Below are positions 7,586 through 15,255 of a DNA stretch of 24,435 nucleotides, piece by piece. Position 1 is the first letter of the stretch; the number at the start of each line of letters is the position of its first letter. Source of the stretch: a virus; IMG/VR virus record IMGVR_UViG_3300009104_000121, positions 1-24,435 of that record; one strand, 5' to 3'. The notes beneath the pieces were generated by a model, which worked only from the letters and a program-made list of their open reading frames with translations, was not told the DNA's origin and did not search any database. Both the position numbers and the translations under genes were made by a program.

Positions 7586-8854
7586 TTATACACCAAAGCC
7601 CTGACCCGCAAAGAACGGATTGAAAGTTGCATAAGCTGGCAACAAGTCAAATCTGATTTTTTGGGTATTGGCATCACCATCGGAATACTTACTCACTCGG
7701 ACGGACATTCCATCATGAGTAGTAGCGACAGTATCAGTGCTATAAAGTTTAGGCAGTTTCACAGTACCTACACCAAAAGCCTGTTCATGGTAGAACATAT
7801 TTGGCTGGTAAAGCGTAGAAGCAGAACCCAGAAGGGTAACTACATCTCCACTAGCGGCGGCGGTAGCTGTTGTATTGTACTGACCATTAGCTTCATAAAT
7901 GGCAGCACCGGCAACTGTTAGGTTACCCGCACCTGAACCATTCAGCGTGACATCTTCCGTTACTGTTCCAGCATAGATAATCGCTGCACCAGTAGCATCT
8001 AGCATAGTTTCTCTAGTGGAAAGATTAAGCCGATTGCGACCAGCGATAGTAATTATTTCGCCAGCCTTCACAGTTGCGTTAGCAGAAAACGCAGTGACAG
8101 GTAATACTTGTGTCATTGTGTCTTTAGCCGTTACATAGGTCACATCCGGTGCGCTGCTTAAAGTGCCAGCCCTGTCAGATGCAGTGCCAGAGGTATAGCT
8201 TGCCAAAGCATTGGAAGTCAATGCACTTAAACCGCCGAAAGTCGATGGTATTTGTGCCTTTTCCCATGCAGTTCTAACTAGACCGTCAGAAGCACTTAAA
8301 CCGCTCTGTGCGCTTGCCAGATTGGTAGTAGTAAACGGATTCATTACATAATACCTTTCTCCATTAGTAGGTATTCCGACTGAATCCATTAAAGCCCCAG
8401 CACCGGCTACATCTGACCAAGCATCTACCACTGTGCCAGGAGTACCATAGTGGAGGTTACAGTTTTTAAACATATAACGTCCAAGGTCTAGCTCTAGGTC
8501 AGTGACAATACGCCGTGCCATTGGTGCAAGGATTTTTTGTAGCTGGTCGAGTTCCAAAGCCTCTTGAATATTTGTCCATTCAGTAGCAACAGTGAAATAG
8601 TTTTGAACTGTTCCAGTTGCTTTACCAGCAATGATGTCTGACTTGGTGGACGATGAAATATCACCACCAGCAGTGCGTATGCTGTTATAGTCATGAGGTC
8701 TTTTGAAGTCTACATTCGACCCGCTTGAGGGGTTGAACTTACCACTCAGAAGTTGGGTGTTAATGGTTTTAGTAATAACTCTTGAGCTTTCAAACTCATC
8801 TAAAAAAACCCGCGCCACCTTCCGAGTAATATTGGAGGATAGATTATTAGCCAT
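7586..8854 (-). CDS. P22-fold major capsid (coat) protein
   Basis: At 422 residues it matches P22 gp5 (430). It is the HK97-fold shell subunit assembled around scaffold. Visible features are an N-terminal helix, a conserved middle segment (ARRIVTDLELDLGRYM, where P22 has ARKLANNVELKVANM), YYVMNPFTTTNLA (P22 TSYFFNPQDYKKA), and a beta-rich insertion at about residues 245-350 (KAGEIITIAGRN...) in the position of the P22 I-domain (P22 RGDKISFAGVKF). The C-terminus runs through FDLLPAYATFNPFFAGQG. It lies directly downstream of scaffold, as in P22. The start ATG has AAGGTGA about 6 nt upstream. Confidence 0.9.
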   Translation of the reverse strand: MANNLSSNITRKVARVFLDEFESSRVITKTINTQLLSGKFNPSSGSNVDFKRPHDYNSIRTAGGDISSSTKSDIIAGKATGTVQNYFTVATEWTNIQEALELDQLQKILAPMARRIVTDLELDLGRYMFKNCNLHYGTPGTVVDAWSDVAGAGALMDSVGIPTNGERYYVMNPFTTTNLASAQSGLSASDGLVRTAWEKAQIPSTFGGLSALTSNALASYTSGTASDRAGTLSSAPDVTYVTAKDTMTQVLPVTAFSANATVKAGEIITIAGRNRLNLSTRETMLDATGAAIIYAGTVTEDVTLNGSGAGNLTVAGAAIYEANGQYNTTATAAASGDVVTLLGSASTLYQPNMFYHEQAFGVGTVKLPKLYSTDTVATTHDGMSVRVSKYSDGDANTQKIRFDLLPAYATFNPFFAGQGFGV

Positions 8855-8866
8855 GCTAAATCACCT

Positions 8867-9703
8867 TTATTCAAAAGTAGCACCTTTCGGCCCTCCAGCT
8901 TTCTGTCGCTTTCCCGTAGGGGTTGGCGTATCTAAAGGGTCTGGTGCTTGATTAATATTTGATTTAGCGTCCCGCTGCACTTTACCGGCAATTTTTGTAG
9001 CTATGTATACTGAAGCATTTGAAGGGCGCATTTGCGCTACCTTTTCCAACTCTGTTGTGTTTTCCTCTAAATATTTCGCAATTTGTGGGCCTTGGTCATG
9101 GTCTACAATAAAACCAGCCAGTTCTTCACCTACTCCGAAAGTCATTAAAGTTGACCCTGCCTGTTGCAGTTCTGTTTGTGAAATACCTGCTTTTGCTGCT
9201 TTCTGTACATAGTTAGCAGTTGCCTCTTGAGTTATCCTTTGCTGCTCTGCAATCTGTTGCGCTTGGACATTCCTGTAATAAGTGTCGTTTGCTAATTGCT
9301 GAGCATCCAGGTTAGCTTTGTTTACTATAGCTTCATCCCGCCGCTTCATTGCCTGTCTATAATCTGCATCCGTCATACTGAACGCATCAGGCATAGGCGG
9401 CACTTCAATGTCAGGAACTGCATTAACCTTTTGCTGTAACTCATTAACACTGCGCTGGAGTTCTTCATTTTTACGCTCTGTTTCACGGAGCTTAAACGTC
9501 TTCTTTCCAATTTCAGCGTTAAATACTTTTTGCTGCGCTTCGCTAAATACTACCTTTTCTTTGGGTGATGACTCCGTACTATCTGCATCTTCGCCGTCAA
9601 TTTCCTGACTGTCAGTTTCTTGACTGTCAATTTCCTGACGTTGTTCAGACTTTTCATCATCAAGCGTTATTTCAGCCTCATTGACTTCTTCATCTGGTTC
9701 CAT
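8867..9703 (-). CDS. Scaffolding protein (P22 gp8-like)
   Basis: This 278-residue protein lies between portal and coat. It has the scaffold architecture: a very acidic N-terminus (residues 1-50, E/D/Q/S-rich), a long helical and coiled-coil middle (KLRETERKNEELQRSVNELQQ, residues about 70-95; further Gln/Ala-rich helices 110-230), and a short basic C-terminal tail with TGKRQKAGGPKG, the type of end that contacts coat in P22. Scaffold directs procapsid assembly and portal incorporation and then exits. No protease is seen next to it, so release rather than cleavage is likely, as in P22. The N-terminal repeat QEIDS/QETDS/QEIDG comes from a 15-nt tandem repeat. Confidence 0.8.
   Translation of the reverse strand: MEPDEEVNEAEITLDDEKSEQRQEIDSQETDSQEIDGEDADSTESSPKEKVVFSEAQQKVFNAEIGKKTFKLRETERKNEELQRSVNELQQKVNAVPDIEVPPMPDAFSMTDADYRQAMKRRDEAIVNKANLDAQQLANDTYYRNVQAQQIAEQQRITQEATANYVQKAAKAGISQTELQQAGSTLMTFGVGEELAGFIVDHDQGPQIAKYLEENTTELEKVAQMRPSNASVYIATKIAGKVQRDAKSNINQAPDPLDTPTPTGKRQKAGGPKGATFE
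9596..9640 (-). repeat. 15-nt tandem repeat, 3 copies, in scaffold gene
   Basis: Three back-to-back 15-nt units (gtcaatttcctgact, gtcagtttcttgact, gtcaatttcctgacg on the plus strand) encode QEIDS, QETDS and QEIDG in the acidic N-terminus of the scaffold. Copies differ by one to three bases. The unit is in frame and likely varies in copy number by slippage. Confidence 0.85.
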
Positions 9704-9788
9704 CTTTATAGCGCCTCTTAAAAGAGTATTTACCTAGAGTAAGGTCTAGTTCCTGCTGTGGAATATACCACATATTTTTTAGAATTCG
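9704..9788 (-). other. Intergenic leader upstream of scaffold with small inverted repeats
   Basis: This 85-base gap contains three short inverted repeats: TGTGG-n6-CCACA (9757-9772), CTAGA-n6-TCTAG (9734-9749) and CTCTT-AA-AAGAG (9715-9726). None has a T-tract in the reading direction, so they are not classic terminators. A clear sigma70 promoter was not found. It may be a structured 5' leader or RNA-processing region between portal-side and scaffold/coat-side cistrons; this is inference. Confidence 0.3.
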
Positions 9789-10013
9789 TTAGTCCAGTTC
9801 CCTTATTGAAGATTGCCCTGTGCCAACTATTTTATTTATAGCTGATAACCCTCTGGGTCTGGTGGGTAATTGTTCTGAAACTTCTGTAATACTAATCATC
9901 TCAGGTATTATATCTGGTATTACCGGCTCTGGATTAATTAGGCTGTCTATATCTTTTGCAGAATAGCCCCGCTTTATTAATTCCTCGATTGCTAATTCTC
10001 TAACCCGTTGCAC
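9789..10013 (-). CDS. Small hypothetical protein between portal and scaffold
   Basis: This protein has 74 residues, starts at GTG (10013-10011) and overlaps the portal gene end by 14 bases. The N-terminus is a helix, MQRVRELAIEELIKRGYSAKDIDSLI, followed by a proline/isoleucine-rich linker (PEPVIPDIIPEMI) and a basic turn (LPTRPRGLSAINKIV). No known domain is recognised. Its place in the morphogenesis operon, coupled to portal, suggests a minor head protein or assembly factor. Confidence 0.6.
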   Translation of the reverse strand: MQRVRELAIEELIKRGYSAKDIDSLINPEPVIPDIIPEMISITEVSEQLPTRPRGLSAINKIVGTGQSSIRELD

Positions 10014-12207
10014 GAACTAAGCCCTCCAGATTTTCATCAGACATAGTGTTGAATTGCTGTCTTAATTCAACCTCACCCATTTTTTCAAAGACTTCTAATT
10101 CTTTGTATTGATTATCTAAATTCTTGTGTACGTTTTCCAAGTCCTGATGCAATCGCTTGCCTTCCTGGTCAGTAAGTTTAGCGCCAACTTCCTGAGCTTT
10201 AATCTGGACACCAAAGCGTTCTGTCTGGGCTTTGAACTCTGCTATCTGGTTATTCATTAAATCTTTCAGCCCTTGGTTCTGGGTCTTTTCTACTTCTATC
10301 TGTAGCTTCATTAAATCATTCTGGGCCGATTGTGCGTCTGTCTGCGCTTTAAGCATTTCCGCTTCAGCCTTTGTTTGCTCTGCCATTGCAGCTACCATCA
10401 TTGCATCCGGTTGTTGCTGACCAGCTTGAGCTTGTTGCTGTTGTTCCATCAGCTCCTCTTCGGTCATTTGGGACATAGGTATAAGTCCCTGCGCTACCAT
10501 TTGAACCCGCTTTCGGTCACTGATTTGTTTAGCCGCTGGAGTGCTTACATTATCTAAAAGAATATCGGCTGACATTGTTAATATTGTCGGGTCAACCTCT
10601 GCCAGTGAAGTAATAGCCTGTAACGTCTCTTTCTGTCTATTCTGGAAACTTGGCCCTGCATCACACTGAACGTCATATATTCCTTGAGATAAATCATTAA
10701 GCACAACTGATTGGCCGGTTTGACGGTCTACTATTTTCTGTCCTATCTCAGCCGTATCGTAAGTCTTGTCCTCTTTAAGCAGCCGAACAACACGCCTGGT
10801 GGTGTATATCTTAGGAATAGCATCAACCAATATCCGGCCTGTTGCAGCTATCGCATACTCTAAAGCCTTGAAGTATTTAACCGTTGAGTTATCGCCTTTG
10901 TTCTGAAGAGTCTCGATGGCTACACCAGACTGAGCATTAGGGTTGTCACCCATATTTGCAGCAAACATCCCAGATGCAGCATTAAACATTTGAACCATGC
11001 TCTCTGATAATGTTCGTAGACCAGGATTAATCTGAGCGCCGCCCTGCTGTTGTGGTGGCCCTGGCGAATCAGGGTCAGAGTTATAAAACTGAACAGGGTC
11101 AGTATTAGTATTCATTGTCTGTAGTTGTTTTTCATTACCCGCTGCCTGGGTAGTAGTCATCCAGTATTTTGCTCTCGGAGCTAATGCGCCTTCTTCAATT
11201 TCTCTGGATAAGCTGTAATTCATCACCCGCTGTGTGTCTATTAGCTTTTCTACCACACCTCTGTAGATAGTCTTGTTTTCATAGACTAGGTAATTACCAA
11301 ACACCGGAACGACAGGCAAAATACTGAATACAGTGTCTTTCTTGTCTTCAAGCCAATCTGTAGCATCAAAAAACCGACTGCACACAATCTTGTCATTTCT
11401 AACTCTTCGTCTTACTTCAGTTATTGGGCCGTCAGGCGGTGGTAAAGCAGCCAGCTCATCTTTAATAGTTTCGTAATTTTCATCAATCTCATGCACTTGA
11501 TTATTAGACATTAAAACCATCTCACGTTTTAAAGTCTCAATATAAAGCAGTTCACCTACTACGATTGTTTCTGCTTTGTCGTAGTAAGCATCGTCTTCTC
11601 TGTCTTGTGAGACGCTTTCTTTAGAGCCTTCAGGCCATCGGGCTTCATATTCTTCAACAGAAATCGGGTGCAAAATGAAACAGCACTTTGCGTCAGACCT
11701 GTCCTGTTTCTGAGAACTAGGGTCAAACCAAACTCGGTCGAGATAGTTATGAATCTTCTCAATAACTAAATCCTGGTCAAAAGCATTTTCATTGACGTAT
11801 TTTTGATTGACCCGCCAGCCGTCTAAACCGCAAATAACCATGCCTCTGGCAGCCTGGGCGTAGATATGTTTAGAGCCTGATATAACCTCGATGTTCCTAA
11901 CGATGCCATCATAGGTATTAGCTATTTGAGTGGTGGAGTTTCCCCCTGCTGGATTAACCTGTATATCAAAGTCTGCCTGTTCTATCTCAGAGCATACTTG
12001 GTCAACGATAGGAGAAACCATATCAAAGGTGTAACGGGGTTTTTTATCTTGAGAATCCTGTAAGTCTGTATCCCACTGTCCGTCACGCTTCTGGATAAAT
12101 AAATGCGCTTCCCTGGCATTTTCTCTAAGGTCATGGTCAGCCTCTTGAGCATCTTGTAGTTTACCCATGACTTTTTTATGGTCTTCGTATTCGTAAGCAT
12201 CTTTCAT
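10000..12207 (-). CDS. P22-like portal protein
   Basis: At 735 residues it is close to P22 gp1 (725). The dodecameric portal sits at one capsid vertex, binds the terminase during packaging and the tail afterwards. Features in order are an N-terminal helical region with GQWD and RYTFDMVSPIVDQV, a mixed wing/stem region (RVWFDPSSQKQDRSDA, FFDATDWLEDKKDT), a conserved segment EGALAPRAKYWMTTTQAAG followed by a Gln/Pro loop, and SGVAIETLQNKGDNSTVKYF. Residues about 560-735 are one long Gln/Glu/Lys/Ala helix, matching the C-terminal barrel of P22-type portals. Its start overlaps the terL stop (ATGA) and it is followed by the 74-residue gene. Confidence 0.9.
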   Translation of the reverse strand: MKDAYEYEDHKKVMGKLQDAQEADHDLRENAREAHLFIQKRDGQWDTDLQDSQDKKPRYTFDMVSPIVDQVCSEIEQADFDIQVNPAGGNSTTQIANTYDGIVRNIEVISGSKHIYAQAARGMVICGLDGWRVNQKYVNENAFDQDLVIEKIHNYLDRVWFDPSSQKQDRSDAKCCFILHPISVEEYEARWPEGSKESVSQDREDDAYYDKAETIVVGELLYIETLKREMVLMSNNQVHEIDENYETIKDELAALPPPDGPITEVRRRVRNDKIVCSRFFDATDWLEDKKDTVFSILPVVPVFGNYLVYENKTIYRGVVEKLIDTQRVMNYSLSREIEEGALAPRAKYWMTTTQAAGNEKQLQTMNTNTDPVQFYNSDPDSPGPPQQQGGAQINPGLRTLSESMVQMFNAASGMFAANMGDNPNAQSGVAIETLQNKGDNSTVKYFKALEYAIAATGRILVDAIPKIYTTRRVVRLLKEDKTYDTAEIGQKIVDRQTGQSVVLNDLSQGIYDVQCDAGPSFQNRQKETLQAITSLAEVDPTILTMSADILLDNVSTPAAKQISDRKRVQMVAQGLIPMSQMTEEELMEQQQQAQAGQQQPDAMMVAAMAEQTKAEAEMLKAQTDAQSAQNDLMKLQIEVEKTQNQGLKDLMNNQIAEFKAQTERFGVQIKAQEVGAKLTDQEGKRLHQDLENVHKNLDNQYKELEVFEKMGEVELRQQFNTMSDENLEGLVRATG

Positions 12208-13628
12208 TGGTCATTCCATCCAGTGAAATTCAATGTTACTGTTTGTTTTTTAGCTAAGTTGGGTCGATACATTGCCATCATAAGTGCATCACCCATATTC
12301 GGAGATGGTAGCTGGTAGGGTTTTTTCGCCATGTCTATCTTAGACATTATCTGGATTTTACCCGTGTTATTTCTCTTCAGCGGTATTCTACACACTTCAG
12401 AGCGTAATTGGTCAAGGTTTTCTATTTTACTTGATAAACTAATTAAGTAATCAGGGTCAATATATTCACCCTTCACTGCTCTATAAGTATTTTCAAATCT
12501 GTCTCGCAACCTCCACCAATATTGCGCTCGCTTATTGAAAAAGGTCTCTCTGTTAGTTTTATTTCTTGTTCTGCCTCCATCAGTGTAAGGCCGGTCAGGT
12601 TCTTCAACAGACTCAGAGCCTTTAAACATAATGTATTCAACTTTCTTATCAGTTAAAGCAGAGTCAACCTGACGTTTTAAGCTAACTCCTAATCCATCTG
12701 CATCCCACACAAAATAATCACACCTGAATTCCAGGGCTTTATCAATCGCCCAATCCATTCCCTCTGCTGCGTCACCTGTTACTTTCTCACTCACATCTAA
12801 GATTACATTTCCATGCCTGACTGCAAAACCCTTACTGTCACCGCCTTCATCACTGGGGTCATGGCTGGCTATTATTGCGCCTTCTTGCTTAATGCCGAGT
12901 TTCTCATGGGAGTCTACAGCCGCATCAAACCAATCCACTGGGATAATTGTATCCTCAACCTCATCGTAATATTCGCCCTCCCAGATATGTCGATAAAGGG
13001 CAGTAGGCATAGTCTCTTTGTCATGCAGCCTTTCAGACTCTAAGACTTCGGGGAACATCTTATTATCATCATGATTAATCCAGACAATCAGATGCAAATC
13101 GTCTTCATAGTAACCGTCTCGCCTTAGCTCTTTCTCGTAAGGCTTTATAAATCGCTGGCTAAACGGGTCAACCGATGACCTCGGATTCCCGCTGAACCAT
13201 ATCTCTGAATCTTCCAGCCTTAATGTAGGGGTCAAAGCCTTGAGGCTGTTAAAGCTAATAGTCTGTGCCTCTTCCACCCAGAATCTTTCAAAGCCGTGCA
13301 TAGACTTAACACCGTCTGTGTTCCTGGCTAATCCTCGGAACTTGAAAGCTGGTTCATTGTTGAAAAGTATTTGATTATGCTGAACTTCAAAGCCAGTAAG
13401 CTCAAGTCTTTCTATTTCATCTCGTAAAATAGCCATTACGCTATCGTCTATAGAGGATTGAAACTCTCGGAAACAGGCGGTTTTGATTCCTTGGGTTTGG
13501 GCTGCCATCAAGCAGCAGTCAGCAATGGTCATTGACTTGCCACTGCCTCTTCCACCGATAGCAACCTTAAAGCGTTTCGGAGTTTTAACCAGGGGCAGCA
13601 GCTTCCTGGGTATACTCATCTCTAGCAT
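12204..13628 (-). CDS. terL: Terminase large subunit (Sf6 gp2-like packaging ATPase/nuclease)
   Basis: This is a 474-residue motor that pumps DNA into the procapsid and cuts concatemers. The ATPase domain has Walker A G25-GRGSGK-S32, Walker B FWVEE with the catalytic Glu pair at 119-120, and a coupling SGNPRS motif. The RNase H-like nuclease begins IIASHDPSDEGGDSKGFA, close to Sf6 gp2 (VVSAHDPSDTGPDAKGYA), with further acidic sites in YFVWDADG and GDALMMAM. MFKGSES and a basic NKRAQYWW stretch also match Sf6. The family is Terminase_3/PBSX-type, with headful packaging in its best-known relatives. The ATG overlaps the nuclease stop (ATGCTAG); MSIPRK three codons on is an alternative start. Confidence 0.95.
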   Translation of the reverse strand: MLEMSIPRKLLPLVKTPKRFKVAIGGRGSGKSMTIADCCLMAAQTQGIKTACFREFQSSIDDSVMAILRDEIERLELTGFEVQHNQILFNNEPAFKFRGLARNTDGVKSMHGFERFWVEEAQTISFNSLKALTPTLRLEDSEIWFSGNPRSSVDPFSQRFIKPYEKELRRDGYYEDDLHLIVWINHDDNKMFPEVLESERLHDKETMPTALYRHIWEGEYYDEVEDTIIPVDWFDAAVDSHEKLGIKQEGAIIASHDPSDEGGDSKGFAVRHGNVILDVSEKVTGDAAEGMDWAIDKALEFRCDYFVWDADGLGVSLKRQVDSALTDKKVEYIMFKGSESVEEPDRPYTDGGRTRNKTNRETFFNKRAQYWWRLRDRFENTYRAVKGEYIDPDYLISLSSKIENLDQLRSEVCRIPLKRNNTGKIQIMSKIDMAKKPYQLPSPNMGDALMMAMYRPNLAKKQTVTLNFTGWNDQ

Positions 13629-14107
13629 TGTTTAATCAATCTCGTTTTAATTTCGGTTATGTCTCTTAACTCTTCTCTTGGAATGACATGATTTATTATT
13701 TCTCTGGGCCATTTTCTAGGCTCTTTAGCCAATAAAGCCGCGCCCCAAGACCAGCCAACAATGCCGCACTTTTTCGTTTCTTTATCACAATGCACTAAAA
13801 CATAGATACATCGTTTTTTGACGAATCCTTGCTCGACTAATAGTGAGCGACCGATAGCAGAAGTTTTAACGTCTACAGCAATATCTTCAATTTCGCCTTT
13901 AACAAGTAACGGTAAGCTAAAGTCTTTGCCGCCATCCCCTCTCGGTTTAAAAGATAAATCAGCGCACACATTAAATTGCTCGGCAAAGCATTGCTCCCCC
14001 AGTATGCCTATTTCAGTGGTGTTATCCCCTAAGAATCTTTGAAATCTACCCGTCTTGCTGTGCCTGGAATCTCTCCTTTCCGCTATAGCCACAGCCCATT
14101 CAGTCAT
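13622..14107 (-). CDS. PD-(D/E)XK-type nuclease-like protein between the terminase genes
   Basis: This 161-residue protein shows the core pattern of a PD-(D/E)XK endonuclease fold: an N-terminal helix with G37-E38 (ILGEQCFAEQF), RGDGGKDF with Asp62, a strand, then DIAVDVKTS with Asp79 and Lys81. These match the E...D...(D/E)xK catalytic set of Holliday-junction resolvase and restriction-endonuclease-like proteins. It lies between terS and terL and overlaps both neighbours' cistrons, so it is made with the packaging machinery. Possible roles are trimming or resolving DNA for packaging or degrading host DNA; the sequence does not say which. A start at 14107 overlaps the 56-residue gene by 8 bases. 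Confidence 0.7.
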   Translation of the reverse strand: MTEWAVAIAERRDSRHSKTGRFQRFLGDNTTEIGILGEQCFAEQFNVCADLSFKPRGDGGKDFSLPLLVKGEIEDIAVDVKTSAIGRSLLVEQGFVKKRCIYVLVHCDKETKKCGIVGWSWGAALLAKEPRKWPREIINHVIPREELRDITEIKTRLIKQC

Positions 14108-14270
14108 AGGTATGTTTACTCATATTGATAGCATTACGCTGTTTCTCTGCCCCTGCCCTGGAGCTATGCCCACCACCATCGATGGCAGTGCCTTTGCTGT
14201 TCTTTGCTATGCTTCCGCTTGGCTCAACTAACCTGAACTTCTTACCCCTTTTTGCTATCGCTAGTGGCAT
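14100..14270 (-). CDS. Small basic phage protein (56 aa)
   Basis: This short gene overlaps the 3' end of terS by 29 bases and the nuclease start by 8. It encodes 56 residues: MPLAIAKRGKKFRLVEPSG, IAKNSKGTAIDGGGHSSRAGAEKQRNAIN and a short tail. The pattern, a basic strand pair (GKKFRLVEP) followed by a helix with A-E-K-Q-x-x-A-I-N, occurs in small phage proteins of unknown function. GGAG lies 6 nt before the ATG, a good ribosome site. The tight overlaps on both sides support that it is translated. Confidence 0.7.
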   Translation of the reverse strand: MPLAIAKRGKKFRLVEPSGSIAKNSKGTAIDGGGHSSRAGAEKQRNAINMSKHTYD

Positions 14271-14646
14271 CGTCTTCTCCCATTATTCTTATCTTCCAGA
14301 CCAGTGGTTCGTCATCAGCACCAACCAGCTCATGGCGGTCGGTCTCTTTCCAGCCAGCCTGAGTCTTTAAGTAAAATATTGCAGCGGTGGTGTTACCGTC
14401 CTGCGCTTGCATCACAAGGTTATTAGCCACATTTGCCACTGCCTTTCCTTTGGCCTTTTTATAGAGTCCAGAAACTTCCTCATCCTCTTTCAACAATTCA
14501 AAGAATTTAGACCTGCTAATACCTATGGTGTCAGCTAACTGGTCGGCTGTTAGATAAGGCGCGAGCGTTCCTACTTCTGCTAACTGCTCTTCAGTCAACA
14601 CTATCTTAGGTCTGCCACCACCTTCGCCCTGCTTGCCATTCTTCAT
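14242..14646 (-). CDS. terS: Terminase small subunit
   Basis: This 134-residue protein is the likely DNA-recognition subunit of the packaging terminase. After a Gly-rich start and GRPKIVLTEEQ, it has a helix-turn-helix segment (YLTADQLADTIGISRSKFFELLKED), then a helical stretch AKGKAVANVANNLVMQAQDGNTTAAIFYLKTQAGWKETD, which is the classic small-terminase pattern (phBC6A51-like), ending in acidic residues. It is the first gene of the packaging operon, two genes before terL. The 124 bases upstream contain a large inverted repeat. Confidence 0.85.
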   Translation of the reverse strand: MKNGKQGEGGGRPKIVLTEEQLAEVGTLAPYLTADQLADTIGISRSKFFELLKEDEEVSGLYKKAKGKAVANVANNLVMQAQDGNTTAAIFYLKTQAGWKETDRHELVGADDEPLVWKIRIMGEDDATSDSKKG

Positions 14647-14710
14647 AAGACACGCCTTATTCTGTGAGTTATCACATAGGTTTAAAAATGGGAATTATTC
14701 TAATGTAGGT

Positions 14711-14761
14711 GACTTGCAGCATAATGCCCTCCAGTGAGGTACAACCATTATGCCACAAGTC
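14711..14761 (-). other. 16-bp inverted repeat / RNA hairpin upstream of terS
   Basis: The left arm GACTTGCAGCATAATG (14711-14726) and right arm CATTATGCCACAAGTC (14746-14761) are inverted with 14 of 16 bases matching. In a minus-strand RNA the two mismatched positions become tandem U-G and G-U wobbles, so the 16-bp stem is continuous. In plus-strand RNA they would be A-C mismatches. The 19-nt loop contains a further CCTC-n4-GAGG hairpin. There is no T-tract after it. It begins 10 bases past the stop of the preceding gene and lies 65 bases before terS. It may be a processing site, a terminator of another kind, or a packaging signal. Confidence 0.75.
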
Positions 14762-14770
14762 TGGGGAAAT

Positions 14771-15082
14771 CTATAAGAGGTCTTTCTGCTCGCCCTTCAC
14801 ACAGCGTAGTTCAAAGAAGTCTCTATGCTTAGGGTTCTGCTTCATCCAGTGCCTGGCGTAGTACGCCGTGTGGTTGTTGTTGAGGTCAAAATCCTGATTC
14901 TTGTTTCTTAGCGGGTCTTTAATAACATAAAGTGTTTGCCAGCGTATCTGTTCCCAAATCGCTTTGGCTCCGCATTTCTTACCAGCCTTAATGACCTGGC
15001 ACGTAAACTTATCAAACAAGTCATAAATATGCGGGTTGTTCTTATGGAACTTTAGCCATTGTTCATACAATTCGTTATCCAT
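14771..15082 (-). CDS. Conserved phage hypothetical protein (103 aa)
   Basis: The protein has 103 residues if it starts at ATG 15082, chosen because AGGAG lies 6 nt upstream and the ATG is coupled to the preceding stop as TAATG. A TTG-initiated version five residues longer is less likely. It has an N-terminal helix (MDNELYEQWLKFHKNNPHIYDLFDKF), IWEQIRWQTLYVIKD, then NNNHTAYYARHWMKQNPKHRDFFELR. That last pattern, NNHTAYYARHWM...P...FFELR, is common in phage hypothetical proteins. It contains many aromatic and basic residues. The function is unknown; it is the last gene before the inverted repeat and terS. Confidence 0.75.
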   Translation of the reverse strand: MDNELYEQWLKFHKNNPHIYDLFDKFTCQVIKAGKKCGAKAIWEQIRWQTLYVIKDPLRNKNQDFDLNNNHTAYYARHWMKQNPKHRDFFELRCVKGEQKDLL

Positions 15083-15246
15083 TATTGCTCCTCGCAATTT
15101 GGTGAAAGGTTCTTGTAATCAGGGTGATAGCCCTTACAGAATCCATCGATGTACCTGGATTCTGATGCCATCGCATCTTGATAATCTAAATCACTGACAT
15201 AGCCATATATGACTAAAAATACTACTGCTGTGAGTATTGCTTTCAT
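15082..15246 (-). CDS. Small membrane-anchored or secreted protein (54 aa)
   Basis: This short gene fills the gap between two larger ones. It encodes 54 residues: a hydrophobic N-terminus MKAILTAVVFLVIYGYVS that looks like a signal peptide or membrane anchor, then DLDYQDAMASES, a tyrosine-rich segment and two cysteines (GFCKGYHPDYKNLSPNCEEQ). The pattern DY..A...E..Y...C...Y.PDYK...C occurs in small phage proteins of unknown role. The stop overlaps the next ATG as TAATG. It is probably inserted in the host inner membrane or exported. Confidence 0.7.
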   Translation of the reverse strand: MKAILTAVVFLVIYGYVSDLDYQDAMASESRYIDGFCKGYHPDYKNLSPNCEEQ

Positions 15247-15255
15247 TTATCCCCC

